Shown here: one piece after another, positions 25,601-32,983 of the stretch | Layout of the letters: the number at the start of each line of letters is the position of its first letter | Position numbering within the stretch: position 1 is the stretch's first letter | NCBI RefSeq assembly: GCF_023100685.1 | Contig: NZ_CP090064.1 | Location: 3,410,001-3,474,000, forward strand | Reading direction: 5' to 3' | From: Proteus vulgaris | GTDB lineage: Bacteria; Pseudomonadota; Gammaproteobacteria; Enterobacterales; Enterobacteriaceae | DNA length: 64,000 bases | The notes under the pieces: generated by a model | The model's database searches: none | Seen by the model: the letters and a program-made list of their open reading frames with translations, nothing else | What the model was told of the DNA's origin: nothing | Translations under genes and position numbers: made by a program

Positions 25601-28591
25601 TAGTGTGAGCGCCTCTTGGGTGACTTGTTTTAATGTTGGATCAATGGCGATGAAATTGAGATTACGTTGTGCATTTTGATTGATATAGTCAAGTGTTCCG
25701 TCTGCTTTTACACCAACGAGATAATCGTGAGGAGATACCATTACACGGGCCGCTGCAGTGACTGAGCGACCACTTCCTGCATCAAAAGCCTCAGAGATAA
25801 GTTGTAATTGATAAGTTGCATCATCATAGGACTCTAGCCCTAAATCAATATCAGCTATCCCTTCATCATTTGTTGTCGTCTCTTCTAACTCTGTTTCAAA
25901 GCTATCATGATTACGGCGGTTTTCATAAAAACGATAATCAGAATAACGTGAGAAATTAGGATAAATTGGTCGTAACGTTAATTTAGATACAACACGTCTA
26001 TCTTGTGCTGGTGTACCAAATAAATTTTGTACGTCAATTGATGCTTTTAATTCAGAAGGTTTAACCCACCCTTGTTGCCTATTAGGTTTCAGATTAAGTG
26101 CAACTTTAAGTAAATCAGGTTCAAATTCTTTAACGACAATGCTCGTACTGCCTAATAAACTGGCATCTTCATTATTCTTACCCACCAAGTAAAGATAAAT
26201 ATTCCAATCTCCAGTAGGCGAATTTTCTGAAGTAGTATAATTCAATTCATTAAAACCAAACTCGTTTAATGTCATGGAATTATTTAACATTAATGTATTA
26301 CGAGGATCACGAATTTCAACACGTAGAGGTACACCTTCAATAGCCGTTTTCCAGTCAAATGTCCGTGTAATTAGCCCAATATTGAAAGTTTCACCAGGTC
26401 TATAAACACCTCTATCAGAAAAGAGAAAACTATCAAGAGTCCGAGGATCATTGGGCGTTTCATCACCATAAACATCAAAGCGAGAAAGATTTAGTTGTCT
26501 ATCGTAATAAGCATTTGTCGGTAAAAATGAAATATCCCCTTCTTTTTCCACTAAAAAAAGAACCGCAGTTTGTTCATTTCTAAAGTCTTTAAGCGTTGGA
26601 AAAGCAACATGCCCATCAGCATTAGTTATTTTGCTAAGTAACGTTGTTCCATTTTTAGCAATGACAGAGACTTTCGCGTTACTAACCGGTTCACCACTAT
26701 AAATAGATTGTACAAAAACATCTCTTGAACCATTAATCGAGGATTTCGCGATAATGCCTAAATCAGTGACAACAACAAAGCGAGCATCAGAAACCTCTTC
26801 ATCATCGTCATCATCATCTTCATAATATTCTTCGTCTTCATCATCTGTTCTTGATGCTTTGTTCGGATCCCAAGAAGTCAGTTTTAATAAAAATATGCCA
26901 CGTTTAGCATTAGGATCAGCAGATAAATAGCGACTTAAATCGATACCCTTATATTGGGTTTCACCTTTATTTTCATTGTTAAGCGCTGTTTGATAAGTAA
27001 AATGCTCTGTAAAATATTCATCATTCAGACGGTTAAAATTTGTTGAAGTAAAATATTTATCTTTAAAAGAAACGATATGTTGTAACTGATTTGGAATAAC
27101 TCGCTTAATATCTAATTGTAACCCCGGAAGATTACGAGCAGAAACGGTGATCCGTTTATCTCCTGTCATAGAAAGTAAAGCGCCTTCAGATACAAAACTC
27201 AGCATTTGTGGGTAATCAGGGACACGGACGATTTGATAACGATCTTCTTTTAATTGGTATCCTCCAACAGATGTTATTCCACTTGAAATTTTAACCAATA
27301 AGGAGCGATAAGCAGGTGCATTATATTTAAAAGCAAAGGTAGCCTGATTTTCTTGCTCATTATCACTTATCTCAAGTGTTAATTTTTCTGACTGTTCAAG
27401 AATAGTGTTACTAACATCATTCAAATTCCAATCGTAATAATCATCTTCACCTTGGTTAAGGTCAGCATTTTGTATTTCTAAATTATGTTGAGGTAGTAGC
27501 CATGCACTAACTTCATTTTTTATCTCTTTCTCATTCAACGCATCATTTAAAGAAACAATAAGCACACGCGCATCTTTACCATTTTCAGACTCAACAAGCT
27601 CACTTTCTATATTGGAAACACTAAGGCTATATAAGCTTGGAACATCCACGCTATAGGTTTTTTCTTTTGATGTTGAATTTGCTGTCACTGCACTCACAAC
27701 ACCAGGTGCAATTTTAAGGAACACTTTGCTACTAATATCTTTTAGTGCTAACTGTTCAGAATGAACCCATGCCGTTAATTTCTTATTATCATAATTAATA
27801 ACATATTTTAGTTTCTCATTATCGCCATATTTCATTGAAAGCCGTTTTTCAAAGCTCTGAATATCGACAGGGGCATTAAATGCAATTTTAATAATGGCGT
27901 GCTTTTGAGCAGGATTCTGAGGATCTTGATAAAACTCACCACTCCCTAAGCGATAATCAAAAATGGACGTTTTAAATTCATATTTTTTTAATTTAAGTGA
28001 AAACTGAGGTGCTAACAACAGAGATTCATCGAGTTCTATTTGATATTCGCTTCCCATTGCAAATGGTTTTTTCGCTGTAAAAACAAGGGTTGAACCATTT
28101 TGCCAATGCCAATTACCCTCAATCGCAGGTGTTAATGTCACACCTTCAGTGACTTCTTTATCAATAAGTGTAATCGGTGCGGCAGAACGTGAAAAAGATA
28201 ACGTTATTTTCTGTGATTGAGGATTGTCACTGGCATAATTGATTGGCGTAGGGGCAGTCAGTTTTATATCAACTTTTTGCACAACAATGGGAGCAACATC
28301 AATAGGAACAGGGCGATTAAGATAACTGTGATAACCGTAGTAACTACCGAATGATGCGACTAGAAGAAAAATAATAGAACCTAATACCGTTTTCGGGTGG
28401 TCCACTATACCCTTTTCAATATTTCTCAAATGCCGAGCAACAAAACTAATCCATATAGGTGTACTCCATTGTATTTGTCCTATAAACGGGCTAAGTATTT
28501 TTTCAAGAAGACGAATACAAAAAACAATAGCCCAACCCAATAAACGGATCAGTTTAAACGGAAGGCTAAGTAAAAAGCGCAATACATCCAT
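22640..28591 (-). CDS. Bacterial alpha-2-macroglobulin (large, thioester type)
   Basis: A 1983-residue envelope protein, longer than E. coli YfhM (1653). It has a basic, amphipathic N-terminus and a membrane segment near residues 68-90 (GSIIFLLVASFGSYYGYHSY), so it is probably inner-membrane anchored with a periplasmic body, not a lipoprotein. MG domains follow. Residues about 580-605 are almost entirely Asp and Glu. The SDRGVYRPGETFNIGLITR bait-proximal segment lies near 730. The thioester motif is CSEQ at 1504-1507 (Cys1504, Gln1507), followed by the alpha-helical thioester domain. Such proteins trap attacking proteases covalently. Coupling to pbpC, 42 bases downstream, supports a defence-and-repair role. 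Confidence 0.92.
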   Translation of the reverse strand: MDVLRFLLSLPFKLIRLLGWAIVFCIRLLEKILSPFIGQIQWSTPIWISFVARHLRNIEKGIVDHPKTVLGSIIFLLVASFGSYYGYHSYLNRPVPIDVAPIVVQKVDIKLTAPTPINYASDNPQSQKITLSFSRSAAPITLIDKEVTEGVTLTPAIEGNWHWQNGSTLVFTAKKPFAMGSEYQIELDESLLLAPQFSLKLKKYEFKTSIFDYRLGSGEFYQDPQNPAQKHAIIKIAFNAPVDIQSFEKRLSMKYGDNEKLKYVINYDNKKLTAWVHSEQLALKDISSKVFLKIAPGVVSAVTANSTSKEKTYSVDVPSLYSLSVSNIESELVESENGKDARVLIVSLNDALNEKEIKNEVSAWLLPQHNLEIQNADLNQGEDDYYDWNLNDVSNTILEQSEKLTLEISDNEQENQATFAFKYNAPAYRSLLVKISSGITSVGGYQLKEDRYQIVRVPDYPQMLSFVSEGALLSMTGDKRITVSARNLPGLQLDIKRVIPNQLQHIVSFKDKYFTSTNFNRLNDEYFTEHFTYQTALNNENKGETQYKGIDLSRYLSADPNAKRGIFLLKLTSWDPNKASRTDDEDEEYYEDDDDDDEEVSDARFVVVTDLGIIAKSSINGSRDVFVQSIYSGEPVSNAKVSVIAKNGTTLLSKITNADGHVAFPTLKDFRNEQTAVLFLVEKEGDISFLPTNAYYDRQLNLSRFDVYGDETPNDPRTLDSFLFSDRGVYRPGETFNIGLITRTFDWKTAIEGVPLRVEIRDPRNTLMLNNSMTLNEFGFNELNYTTSENSPTGDWNIYLYLVGKNNEDASLLGSTSIVVKEFEPDLLKVALNLKPNRQQGWVKPSELKASIDVQNLFGTPAQDRRVVSKLTLRPIYPNFSRYSDYRFYENRRNHDSFETELEETTTNDEGIADIDLGLESYDDATYQLQLISEAFDAGSGRSVTAAARVMVSPHDYLVGVKADGTLDYINQNAQRNLNFIAIDPTLKQVTQEALTLERYEQKYLSVLTRQNSGVYKYQSKLKEVFINEVPFSIDENGSHFLLETQTPGNFVLLVKNKAGNVLNRINYTVAGNANVTRSLDREAELQLTLNKDTYKAGEEIEIAINAPYIGSGIITIEKDKVYHWQWFTSSTTSSVQKIRVPDELQGNGYINVQFVRDINSDEIFMSPLSYGVIPFKVSRENFQANIELQSPEVIKPGETLPITVKTETPQQVVVFAVDEGILQVARYKLKDPLDYFFRKRSLEVESTQILDLILPEFSKMMSLTSAPGGDAGEGVDLYLNPFKRKKEEPVAYWSGITEVESGSVFNYKVPEYFNGKIRIMAISVTQNRIGNAQRYTTVRDDFVLSPHIPTTVAPNDEFDVTLGIANNLTDLNGVKTKLDVTITPEAQLEVIGQKSYQLELGEKKETVVSFRVKAKSQLGNGAITFSVNNEGKVTQRTMNLSIRPASAYRTQSSLGRMDGKEQSVTYIRQMYDEYAQRDARVSYSPLVLSSALAQYLANYPYNCSEQITSQAIPLLFHQRNPEMKAIYSQDKIRSQLEQTMATLLTRQNGQGAIGTWRSTPSTDPFVTLYVVQFLLEAQEANYPVSDTLLRSSNEYLTKLAVNVGLNNQDELRMRAFAVYLLTRQGKVTTSEIAAIQTRMQKNYPKTWQSDLGALYLAASYKMLKMDKQADELLKPTWQELSKAYSKAWWSQNYLDPLVLDSTRLYLIVKHFPEKATDIPPQLLENMVLRFKEERYTTQSSAMSILALEHYTKQIQSTTASAQPLTVSVKKGENPPIVISSMTNATAIGQFGAGINEVLFNNSTNNPAWYVVTQSGFDSEQPKEALSRGLEISRDYVNEKGESVNSATLGEKLYVHIKVRANAKQGVDNVVLVDLLPGGFEVVQQSMDDVDNPEVEWLSPTGSKGTRWSPEYSDIREDRVIIYGRANQQVQEFVYQIKATNSGVFTIPPAFAEAMYDREIQALAVGKGVMTVNKPTLNNGSVK

Positions 28592-28860
28592 ATAGATAGT
28601 CCTAGATTGCTCTGATAAAAATACATTTTTTTATCAGTAAAATTAAGTCAAAAATTGAAATAATTAGGGTTTCTGTAAGTAAATAAGCATTAGTACTTAT
28701 TAATAAATAAGTATATAAAGACAGATTACATTCTTAATATTTTTTTCCTAGCATTCAACTCTATTTCAAGACTCTTCTGAACTTTAGTTTGAATCATCTT
28801 TTTCTAATAATCATTTTATGTTTAATAAAATACAGAATAAAAGGCAATTTTTGCGAGAAG
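28592..28860. other. Spacer upstream of the macroglobulin gene
   Basis: About 270 AT-rich bases that must contain the macroglobulin-pbpC promoter. No coding frame or named regulatory site is visible. Confidence 0.35.
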
Positions 28861-28883
28861 AATCGCACTATTAAAGTGCGATT
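28861..28883 (-). terminator. Possible terminator of the YiiG-like gene
   Basis: A 9-bp stem (AATCGCACT / AGTGCGATT) with a 5-base loop lies just past the lipoprotein gene. It has no U tract on the minus strand, so it may act only weakly or as an RNA-end stabiliser. Confidence 0.4.
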
Positions 28884-28904
28884 TACATTTTCTCGGCGCA
28901 AATA

Positions 28905-30035
28905 TTACTTCGCTATTAAAGAGTTATAATTCTCTATCAAATATTTATATTCATTTGAAATCGTATTTATGCTACTCGATATATCTTTATTCTCATTGAG
29001 TTTTTTCTCTAACACTTTTAACTCAATAACAAGTTGTTGGTATAATTCTAAATATTTTTTAACTGAATAATCAGAGCCTTTCATATTTTCTTTATTCAGC
29101 AATGTTTCGTCACCAAATATTTTTTCTAATTCAATTGATTGAGCTTCAATTTTGGTAATTGCAGCAGAGAGTATAGCCACATCTATTTTATCTGGGTTCA
29201 TTGAATCAAGTGTGTTGGTTACTGTATCCAGTGATTGCATAATTTGATAGCGAACAACCAGACCTTCTTTTTTCACTAATTCAAGCTCTTCAATATGCAT
29301 TGCTTGATAATAGTTTTCATATGCATCAGCAGCTTTTTCTTTCTCATCGATTAGTTTGGCATAAGCATTTTTCACTTCTTCATACAAATTACTGGCTTGA
29401 GCAAAATCATCTAAACGATAAGTCTCTTTTACAACCAGATAATCACCCAGCTTTAGCAGTTTTTCATATAAATCAACATAACTTTCACCATAAGCATTAC
29501 CTACAGCATCTAATTCTGGAAGTGTGGGAGGAAGAGTTTTCATAAATTCAAAAGATTCTTTAGCACGCTCTGCTCCTGAAGCACTCAAATGCATAGAGAA
29601 AGCGCTTCTAACAGGCATTATCGCACTACTCGCTTTCATTTTTTTTATTTGGTCTGTTTCAGTTTCGAATATTTTGAAAGGTGTTAAATCAATGCTTTCA
29701 CCATTATCAGAACTTAAACTTGTTAAAACTGTTTTCGTATTATCTAAAAGATTAACGTTAATTGTGCCTGAAATTCTGCCCGTTTTTTTCTGTATAATGG
29801 TGCCAAAATCTTCGTTAAACGTTGCTAACCACAAATTACCTTTTTCAATTTTTTGACTAAACTGAACTTCATCTGATTGGATATTTTTTGAATCAGGTTG
29901 AGATTGTGTTGTTTGCTCTGTTTTATTTTTATCTTGCGAGGGTGTTCCTGTATTCGAATTTTCATTTGAATTATCACAACCTACTACTGATATTAATAAA
30001 AGACTTATTATCGATGCTAATATGCTCTTTCTCAT
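28905..30035 (-). CDS. YiiG-like (DUF3829) lipoprotein
   Basis: A 376-residue predicted lipoprotein. The signal peptide ends in the lipobox SVVGC (Cys20), followed by a low-complexity linker rich in Asn, Thr, Gln and Ser to about residue 55, as is common in outer-membrane lipoproteins. The body (about 60-376) is mostly helical with coiled-coil-like stretches. It resembles E. coli YiiG (351 residues, DUF3829), whose function is unknown. GAGGGA precedes the ATG. It is the last intact native-looking gene before the foreign segment that extends to mutS. Confidence 0.8.
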   Translation of the reverse strand: MRKSILASIISLLLISVVGCDNSNENSNTGTPSQDKNKTEQTTQSQPDSKNIQSDEVQFSQKIEKGNLWLATFNEDFGTIIQKKTGRISGTINVNLLDNTKTVLTSLSSDNGESIDLTPFKIFETETDQIKKMKASSAIMPVRSAFSMHLSASGAERAKESFEFMKTLPPTLPELDAVGNAYGESYVDLYEKLLKLGDYLVVKETYRLDDFAQASNLYEEVKNAYAKLIDEKEKAADAYENYYQAMHIEELELVKKEGLVVRYQIMQSLDTVTNTLDSMNPDKIDVAILSAAITKIEAQSIELEKIFGDETLLNKENMKGSDYSVKKYLELYQQLVIELKVLEKKLNENKDISSSINTISNEYKYLIENYNSLIAK

Positions 30036-30240
30036 AATCCCTCATTATATTATTAAGTAATTAACTCGCTATAGACTATAATGAGTTTAATAATTAATGA
30101 CTATTATTTATTAAATTAATTTTAAGAAACATAATAACACTCTTAATAAGAGTATTAACATTTGATTAACGACGTACATTTACTTAAACATAATATTATA
30201 TATTTATAAGTATTTTTTAAAGATTTTATAGATATCTATA

Positions 30241-30455
30241 TTAACTATTTTCAATTCCTTCTTTTAACGCCTGAGCAATAAGCTTTAATATAAAATCCAT
30301 AAAGCAGGTACTATCACTCTGTTTATCAACCTCACCTAATACTCGATAATAATCATCTTGATGTTGCTGGATAAGTGTTTCAACTGGCAACCAAACTAAC
30401 CCTGTACGCGATTTACTTAAAATAACAGATTGCCATAATCGTCCCATTCGGCCAA
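30241..30455 (-). pseudogene. Fic-family protein, C-terminal fragment
   Basis: About 70 residues remain. They begin GRMGRLWQSVILSK, the end of the Fic active-site motif (HPFxxGNGRxGRLW), and continue through VWLPVETLIQQHQDDYY, a typical Fic-domain tail. The codon just before the homology gives Ile where the motif has Asn, and before that is an in-frame TGA. The catalytic histidine, the N-terminal two thirds and any antitoxin gene are therefore gone. Fic enzymes AMP-ylate proteins; this fragment cannot. The break at about 30455 marks one edge of the foreign segment. Confidence 0.75.
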
Positions 30456-30959
30456 TTCAAAGTGTAGCTAGGCGACTAGTAAATGAGTCGCTAGGTGTGA
30501 GTTCGGTCGGTGAATGAGGACCTTGTTTATCGGGAAGGTTAATCTGATTAACCCAACATAGGCATAAATGATGAAGTTGACCAAAAAAACAAGTTATCAA
30601 TACACTGTCGCTGCCACTTGTATTGCCCAGCCCCTACCTGATGTTCTCGCTGCTGATAAAGGATTACGAACAATTCTAAGCACCAATAAATGGGGGCTGG
30701 CTAAGCTGCTTGACCGTGAATTACTTCCGATCCTCTTCAAGTACGATAGATTTTATTAGCAGAAACGGATTCGATGAATAATGCCGCAGTGAGTACTGCG
30801 ACATTATGAGGCTGCTAGTTCTGCCAGTCATTTAAAACAGGAGGGAGGAAAGGAGACTCATGGGATGTATACTCAAACAAGCAGCTCCTTGCGTCATTTC
30901 AAGCCTGAATGATTTCCTCCAAACCATGCATCTTCCTTAATGTGTTTATGATGTGATCA
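30456..30959. other. Unassigned segment of mixed composition
   Basis: About 500 bases between the Fic fragment and the first TATACCC repeat, less AT-rich than the flanks. It holds a 63-codon frame at 30568-30759 with a weak ribosome site, which I do not recognise and do not call as a gene. It also holds the 26-codon frame listed separately and a small CGCAGT / ACTGCG hairpin near 30785. It looks like scrambled remnants of inserted DNA. Confidence 0.4.
30860..30940 (+). CDS. Possible 26-residue peptide with strong ribosome site
   Basis: An ATG at 30860 follows a purine-rich stretch (AGGAGGGAGGAAAGGAGA) and opens a 26-codon frame starting MGCILKQAAPCVISS and ending in TAA at 30938. The peptide has two cysteines and is mildly hydrophobic. 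It matches nothing I recognise. The unusually good ribosome site is the only support. It lies in the eroded foreign segment and may be a chance frame. Confidence 0.25.
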   Translation: MGCILKQAAPCVISSLNDFLQTMHLP

Positions 30960-31031
30960 TATACCCTTATTCATTCAAACCGCAGGTTCGTTGGCTGCGC
31001 TCAGCCTGCAGCTTGAATTACATTGGGTATA
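30960..31031 (-). repeat. TATACCC-ended short repeat, internally deleted copy
   Basis: A 72-base element with TATACCC / GGGTATA ends and an inner inverted pair around GCAGG. Read on the minus strand it matches both ends of the copy at 32304 (TATACCCAATGTAATTCAAG at one end and CCAACGAACCTGCGG at the other) but lacks about 50 bases of its middle. It is probably a non-autonomous, MITE-like repeat. I recall similar elements from Serratia, Yersinia and Photorhabdus, but this needs a search. It lies just downstream of rlmF, in the opposite orientation to the other copy. Confidence 0.7.
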
Positions 31032-31170
31032 TATACCGGATTAAAATATCAATTAAGTAAGGTAAGTATTGTATTTTGAATAAATAACTTTTTTAATGTT
31101 TTTAGTATTGGAAGACATATTGAGAATAACGCAACGTGCAGAAATTTAAAGGGAAATGCGAAGGTTTATC

Positions 31171-31194
31171 GGTGCCGGTTAAATAACCGGCACC
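31171..31194 (-). terminator. Hairpin at the 3' end of rlmF
   Basis: A perfect 10-bp GC-rich stem (GGTGCCGGTT / AACCGGCACC) with a 4-base loop begins 8 bases past the rlmF stop codon. The U tract on the minus strand is poor. It shares the GC-rich make-up of rlmF, so it probably arrived with the gene. Confidence 0.65.
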
Positions 31195-31201
31195 AGGGAA
31201 A

Positions 31202-32212
31202 TTAACGCCAGCGTTCTGTCGCCCAGGCGACCTGCTGTTGTGCGTCGTGGAAAGTCCAAGCCACGAAGCGACTGATTTTTTGCCCCTGCGCCATTTCAAT
31301 GGTACGGACTTCGGCCACACCCACCAGCTTCAACGCGTGATAAATCGAAGGCAAGGTAGTGTTTTTAGAAATCAACGAGGTGAACCACAGGCAGTTTTGC
31401 GCCAAGCTAACGCTCTCCTCTACCATTTTACGCACAAAGGCTTCTTCACCGCCTTCACACCATAGCTCTTTATTTTTGCCGCCAAAGTTCTGTACCGGCT
31501 TGTCGGCTACCTCGCCTTTACCCAGCTTGTGCAGTTTGCGGCGGGTGCTGGCTTGCGCTTCCTGTTCAGAGCTGTGAAACGGTGGATTACACAGTGTGGC
31601 ATCAAATTTCTCCGCCACGCCGATGATGCCGTTCAAAATAAATTCGGGTTGTTTTTGTAAACGTAGGCGCACTCCGTTTCTCAGTGTCGGATTCATCTCC
31701 ACGATCATTTTGGCCGTATTGAGCGATACCGGATCAATCTCCGAACCGGTAAAACGCCAGCCGTATTCACACAGGCCAATAATCGGATAAATACAGTTGG
31801 CACCAACACCCACATCAAGGATCGCCACGCCTTTACCGCGAGGGAACTCACCGCCGTTGCTGGTCGCCAGCAGGTCGGCCAGATGGTGTAAATAGTCGGC
31901 ACGCCCAGGGATCGGCGGGCACAGATAATCGGCGGGAATGTCCCAGTGTTCGATGCCATAAAAATGTTGCAGCAACGCACGGTTGAGCATTTTAACCGCC
32001 GCAGGATCGGCAAAATCTACCGAGCTATCGCCCCAGGCATTCGGCTTGACGAACGGCTCCAGTGCAGGGCAACTGGCGATCAAAGCCGGAAAATCATAGC
32101 GTGAGCGATGACGGTTACGCGGGTGCAAGCCGCTTTTCTGCTGTAGGAAGGTTTTCTTTTTTTCCACCGTGAAGGGCTCTCTTAAAGGTATTTCTGACGC
32201 GTACGATACCAT
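31202..32212 (-). CDS. rlmF: 23S rRNA m6A1618 methyltransferase, apparently acquired
   Basis: RlmF methylates the N6 of A1618 in 23S rRNA. The protein shows GLHPRNRHRSRYDFPALIAS, the SAM-binding segment LDVGVGANCIYPIIG, the catalytic NPPFH, and FGGKNKELWCEGGE. E. coli RlmF has 308 residues. The ATG at 32212 gives 336 residues but lies inside a repeat end. A GTG at 32167 (321 residues, after AGAGAG) starts closer to where family members begin and may be the true start. The gene is clearly GC-rich (GCC, CTG, CGC codons), unlike every neighbour, and is flanked by inverted TATACCC repeats. I infer transfer from a higher-GC enterobacterium such as Serratia. Confidence 0.92.
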   Translation of the reverse strand: MVSYASEIPLREPFTVEKKKTFLQQKSGLHPRNRHRSRYDFPALIASCPALEPFVKPNAWGDSSVDFADPAAVKMLNRALLQHFYGIEHWDIPADYLCPPIPGRADYLHHLADLLATSNGGEFPRGKGVAILDVGVGANCIYPIIGLCEYGWRFTGSEIDPVSLNTAKMIVEMNPTLRNGVRLRLQKQPEFILNGIIGVAEKFDATLCNPPFHSSEQEAQASTRRKLHKLGKGEVADKPVQNFGGKNKELWCEGGEEAFVRKMVEESVSLAQNCLWFTSLISKNTTLPSIYHALKLVGVAEVRTIEMAQGQKISRFVAWTFHDAQQQVAWATERWR

Positions 32213-32246
32213 ATACCCTATAGCTTTCAAATTACAGCTAACAGCT
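32212..32246 (+). repeat. Partial end of a TATACCC-type repeat
   Basis: TATACCCTATAGCTTTCAAA followed by TTACAGC resembles the left end of the copy at 32304 (TATACCC, then a TTCAA, then GCAGG). No right end follows, so it looks like a truncated third copy at the 5' edge of rlmF. Confidence 0.4.
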
Positions 32247-32303
32247 CAGGATGAAACCGTATTAAGCCTGCATTCAGAGTTTATGCCGGAATGCCCTGCT
32301 CTT

Positions 32304-32429
32304 TATACCCAACGTCATTCAAGATGCAGGAAGGCGGCAAGGGAAGATAGACAGGGAACATACATCAGTATGTGACCCAGCTGATTAGGTACGGCCAACG
32401 AACCTGCAGTTTGAATGAATAAGGATATA
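32304..32429 (+). repeat. TATACCC-ended short repeat, full-length copy
   Basis: A 126-base element from TATACCC to GGATATA, with inner inverted sequences CATTCAAGATGCAGG and CCTGCAGTTTGAATG near the two ends and a hairpin core (ACATACATCAGTATGT). No transposase is encoded, so it would be moved in trans. Together with the inverted copy at 30960 it brackets rlmF. The family name is not certain. Confidence 0.7.
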
Positions 32430-32647
32430 TACCATCCGTTTTAAGCAATAAACTGCCTAAATGTAAGATTTAATAAGCTGATTTGACCAAATTGAATACA
32501 TTAACGCCAAACATGGAACAACTAACACAAAATGTAAATCGTCCAACTAATAATATCTGCACATAATTGGATTATATTCCATTATTAAAGTGTCCTGTTT
32601 GATTAAAGCAGATCATTGTTCCTGTTTTTTATATTGCTTTTCTTCTT
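32430..32647. other. AT-rich spacer between the repeat and integrase remnant
   Basis: About 220 bases with no coding frame. The base composition is back to that of the host chromosome, so the right edge of the GC-rich segment is close to 32430. Confidence 0.35.
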
Positions 32648-32793
32648 TTATCTCAGTGACAGGGCATCAGCCAAATTGGGCGTAACTGGGCTACTATAAC
32701 GGTAGAAAAATGTCTTAATGCCTGTTGCGCCACAAAATACACGTAACCTGTATTCTCACTCGTATCAGCCCTAACTTTACTATTCGGTTTCAT
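32648..32793 (-). pseudogene. Tyrosine integrase N-terminal remnant, frameshifted
   Basis: Translating the minus strand in two frames gives MKPNSKVRADTSENTG and then LRVFCGATGIKTFFYRYSSP before a stop at 32648. The second part looks like the arm-binding N-terminal domain of P4-type integrases (pattern G-x-K-x-F-x-x-RY-x-S-P-V-T). A frameshift near 32748 joins the two parts. The whole catalytic domain (R-H-R-Y) is missing. It lies about 190 bases upstream of mutS and supports the idea that this interval once held an integrated element. It is recognised by eye only. Confidence 0.55.
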
Positions 32794-32983
32794 GGCCTCA
32801 TTTTGCTGGCTACTTTTGGCTCATAAGTGCTACCTTGTTTAGTGCTGACTATAAGATAATTAAAACAACAGACTGAAACCTTGTGATATGATCACACAAT
32901 GCTTGTGAAATAAAACGACATTCAGTGTAACAATTGATTTTCACAAATAAACCAAATTTCAATACGTTAAGACAGACAACAAC
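32794..32983. promoter_or_regulatory. mutS upstream region
   Basis: These 190 bases precede mutS and should hold its promoter. A TGTGA..TCACA-like motif is seen at 32882-32896, but its spacing is one base short of a CRP site, so I do not call an operator. Confidence 0.4.

Noticed and set aside
30568..30759. A 63-codon frame starting MMKLTKKTSYQYTVAATC
   Set aside because: Weak ribosome site, no recognisable family and position in scrambled foreign DNA; not enough to call a gene.
32882..32896. CRP-like palindrome upstream of mutS
   Set aside because: The TGTGA and TCACA halves are 5 bases apart instead of 6, so it does not fit a CRP site.
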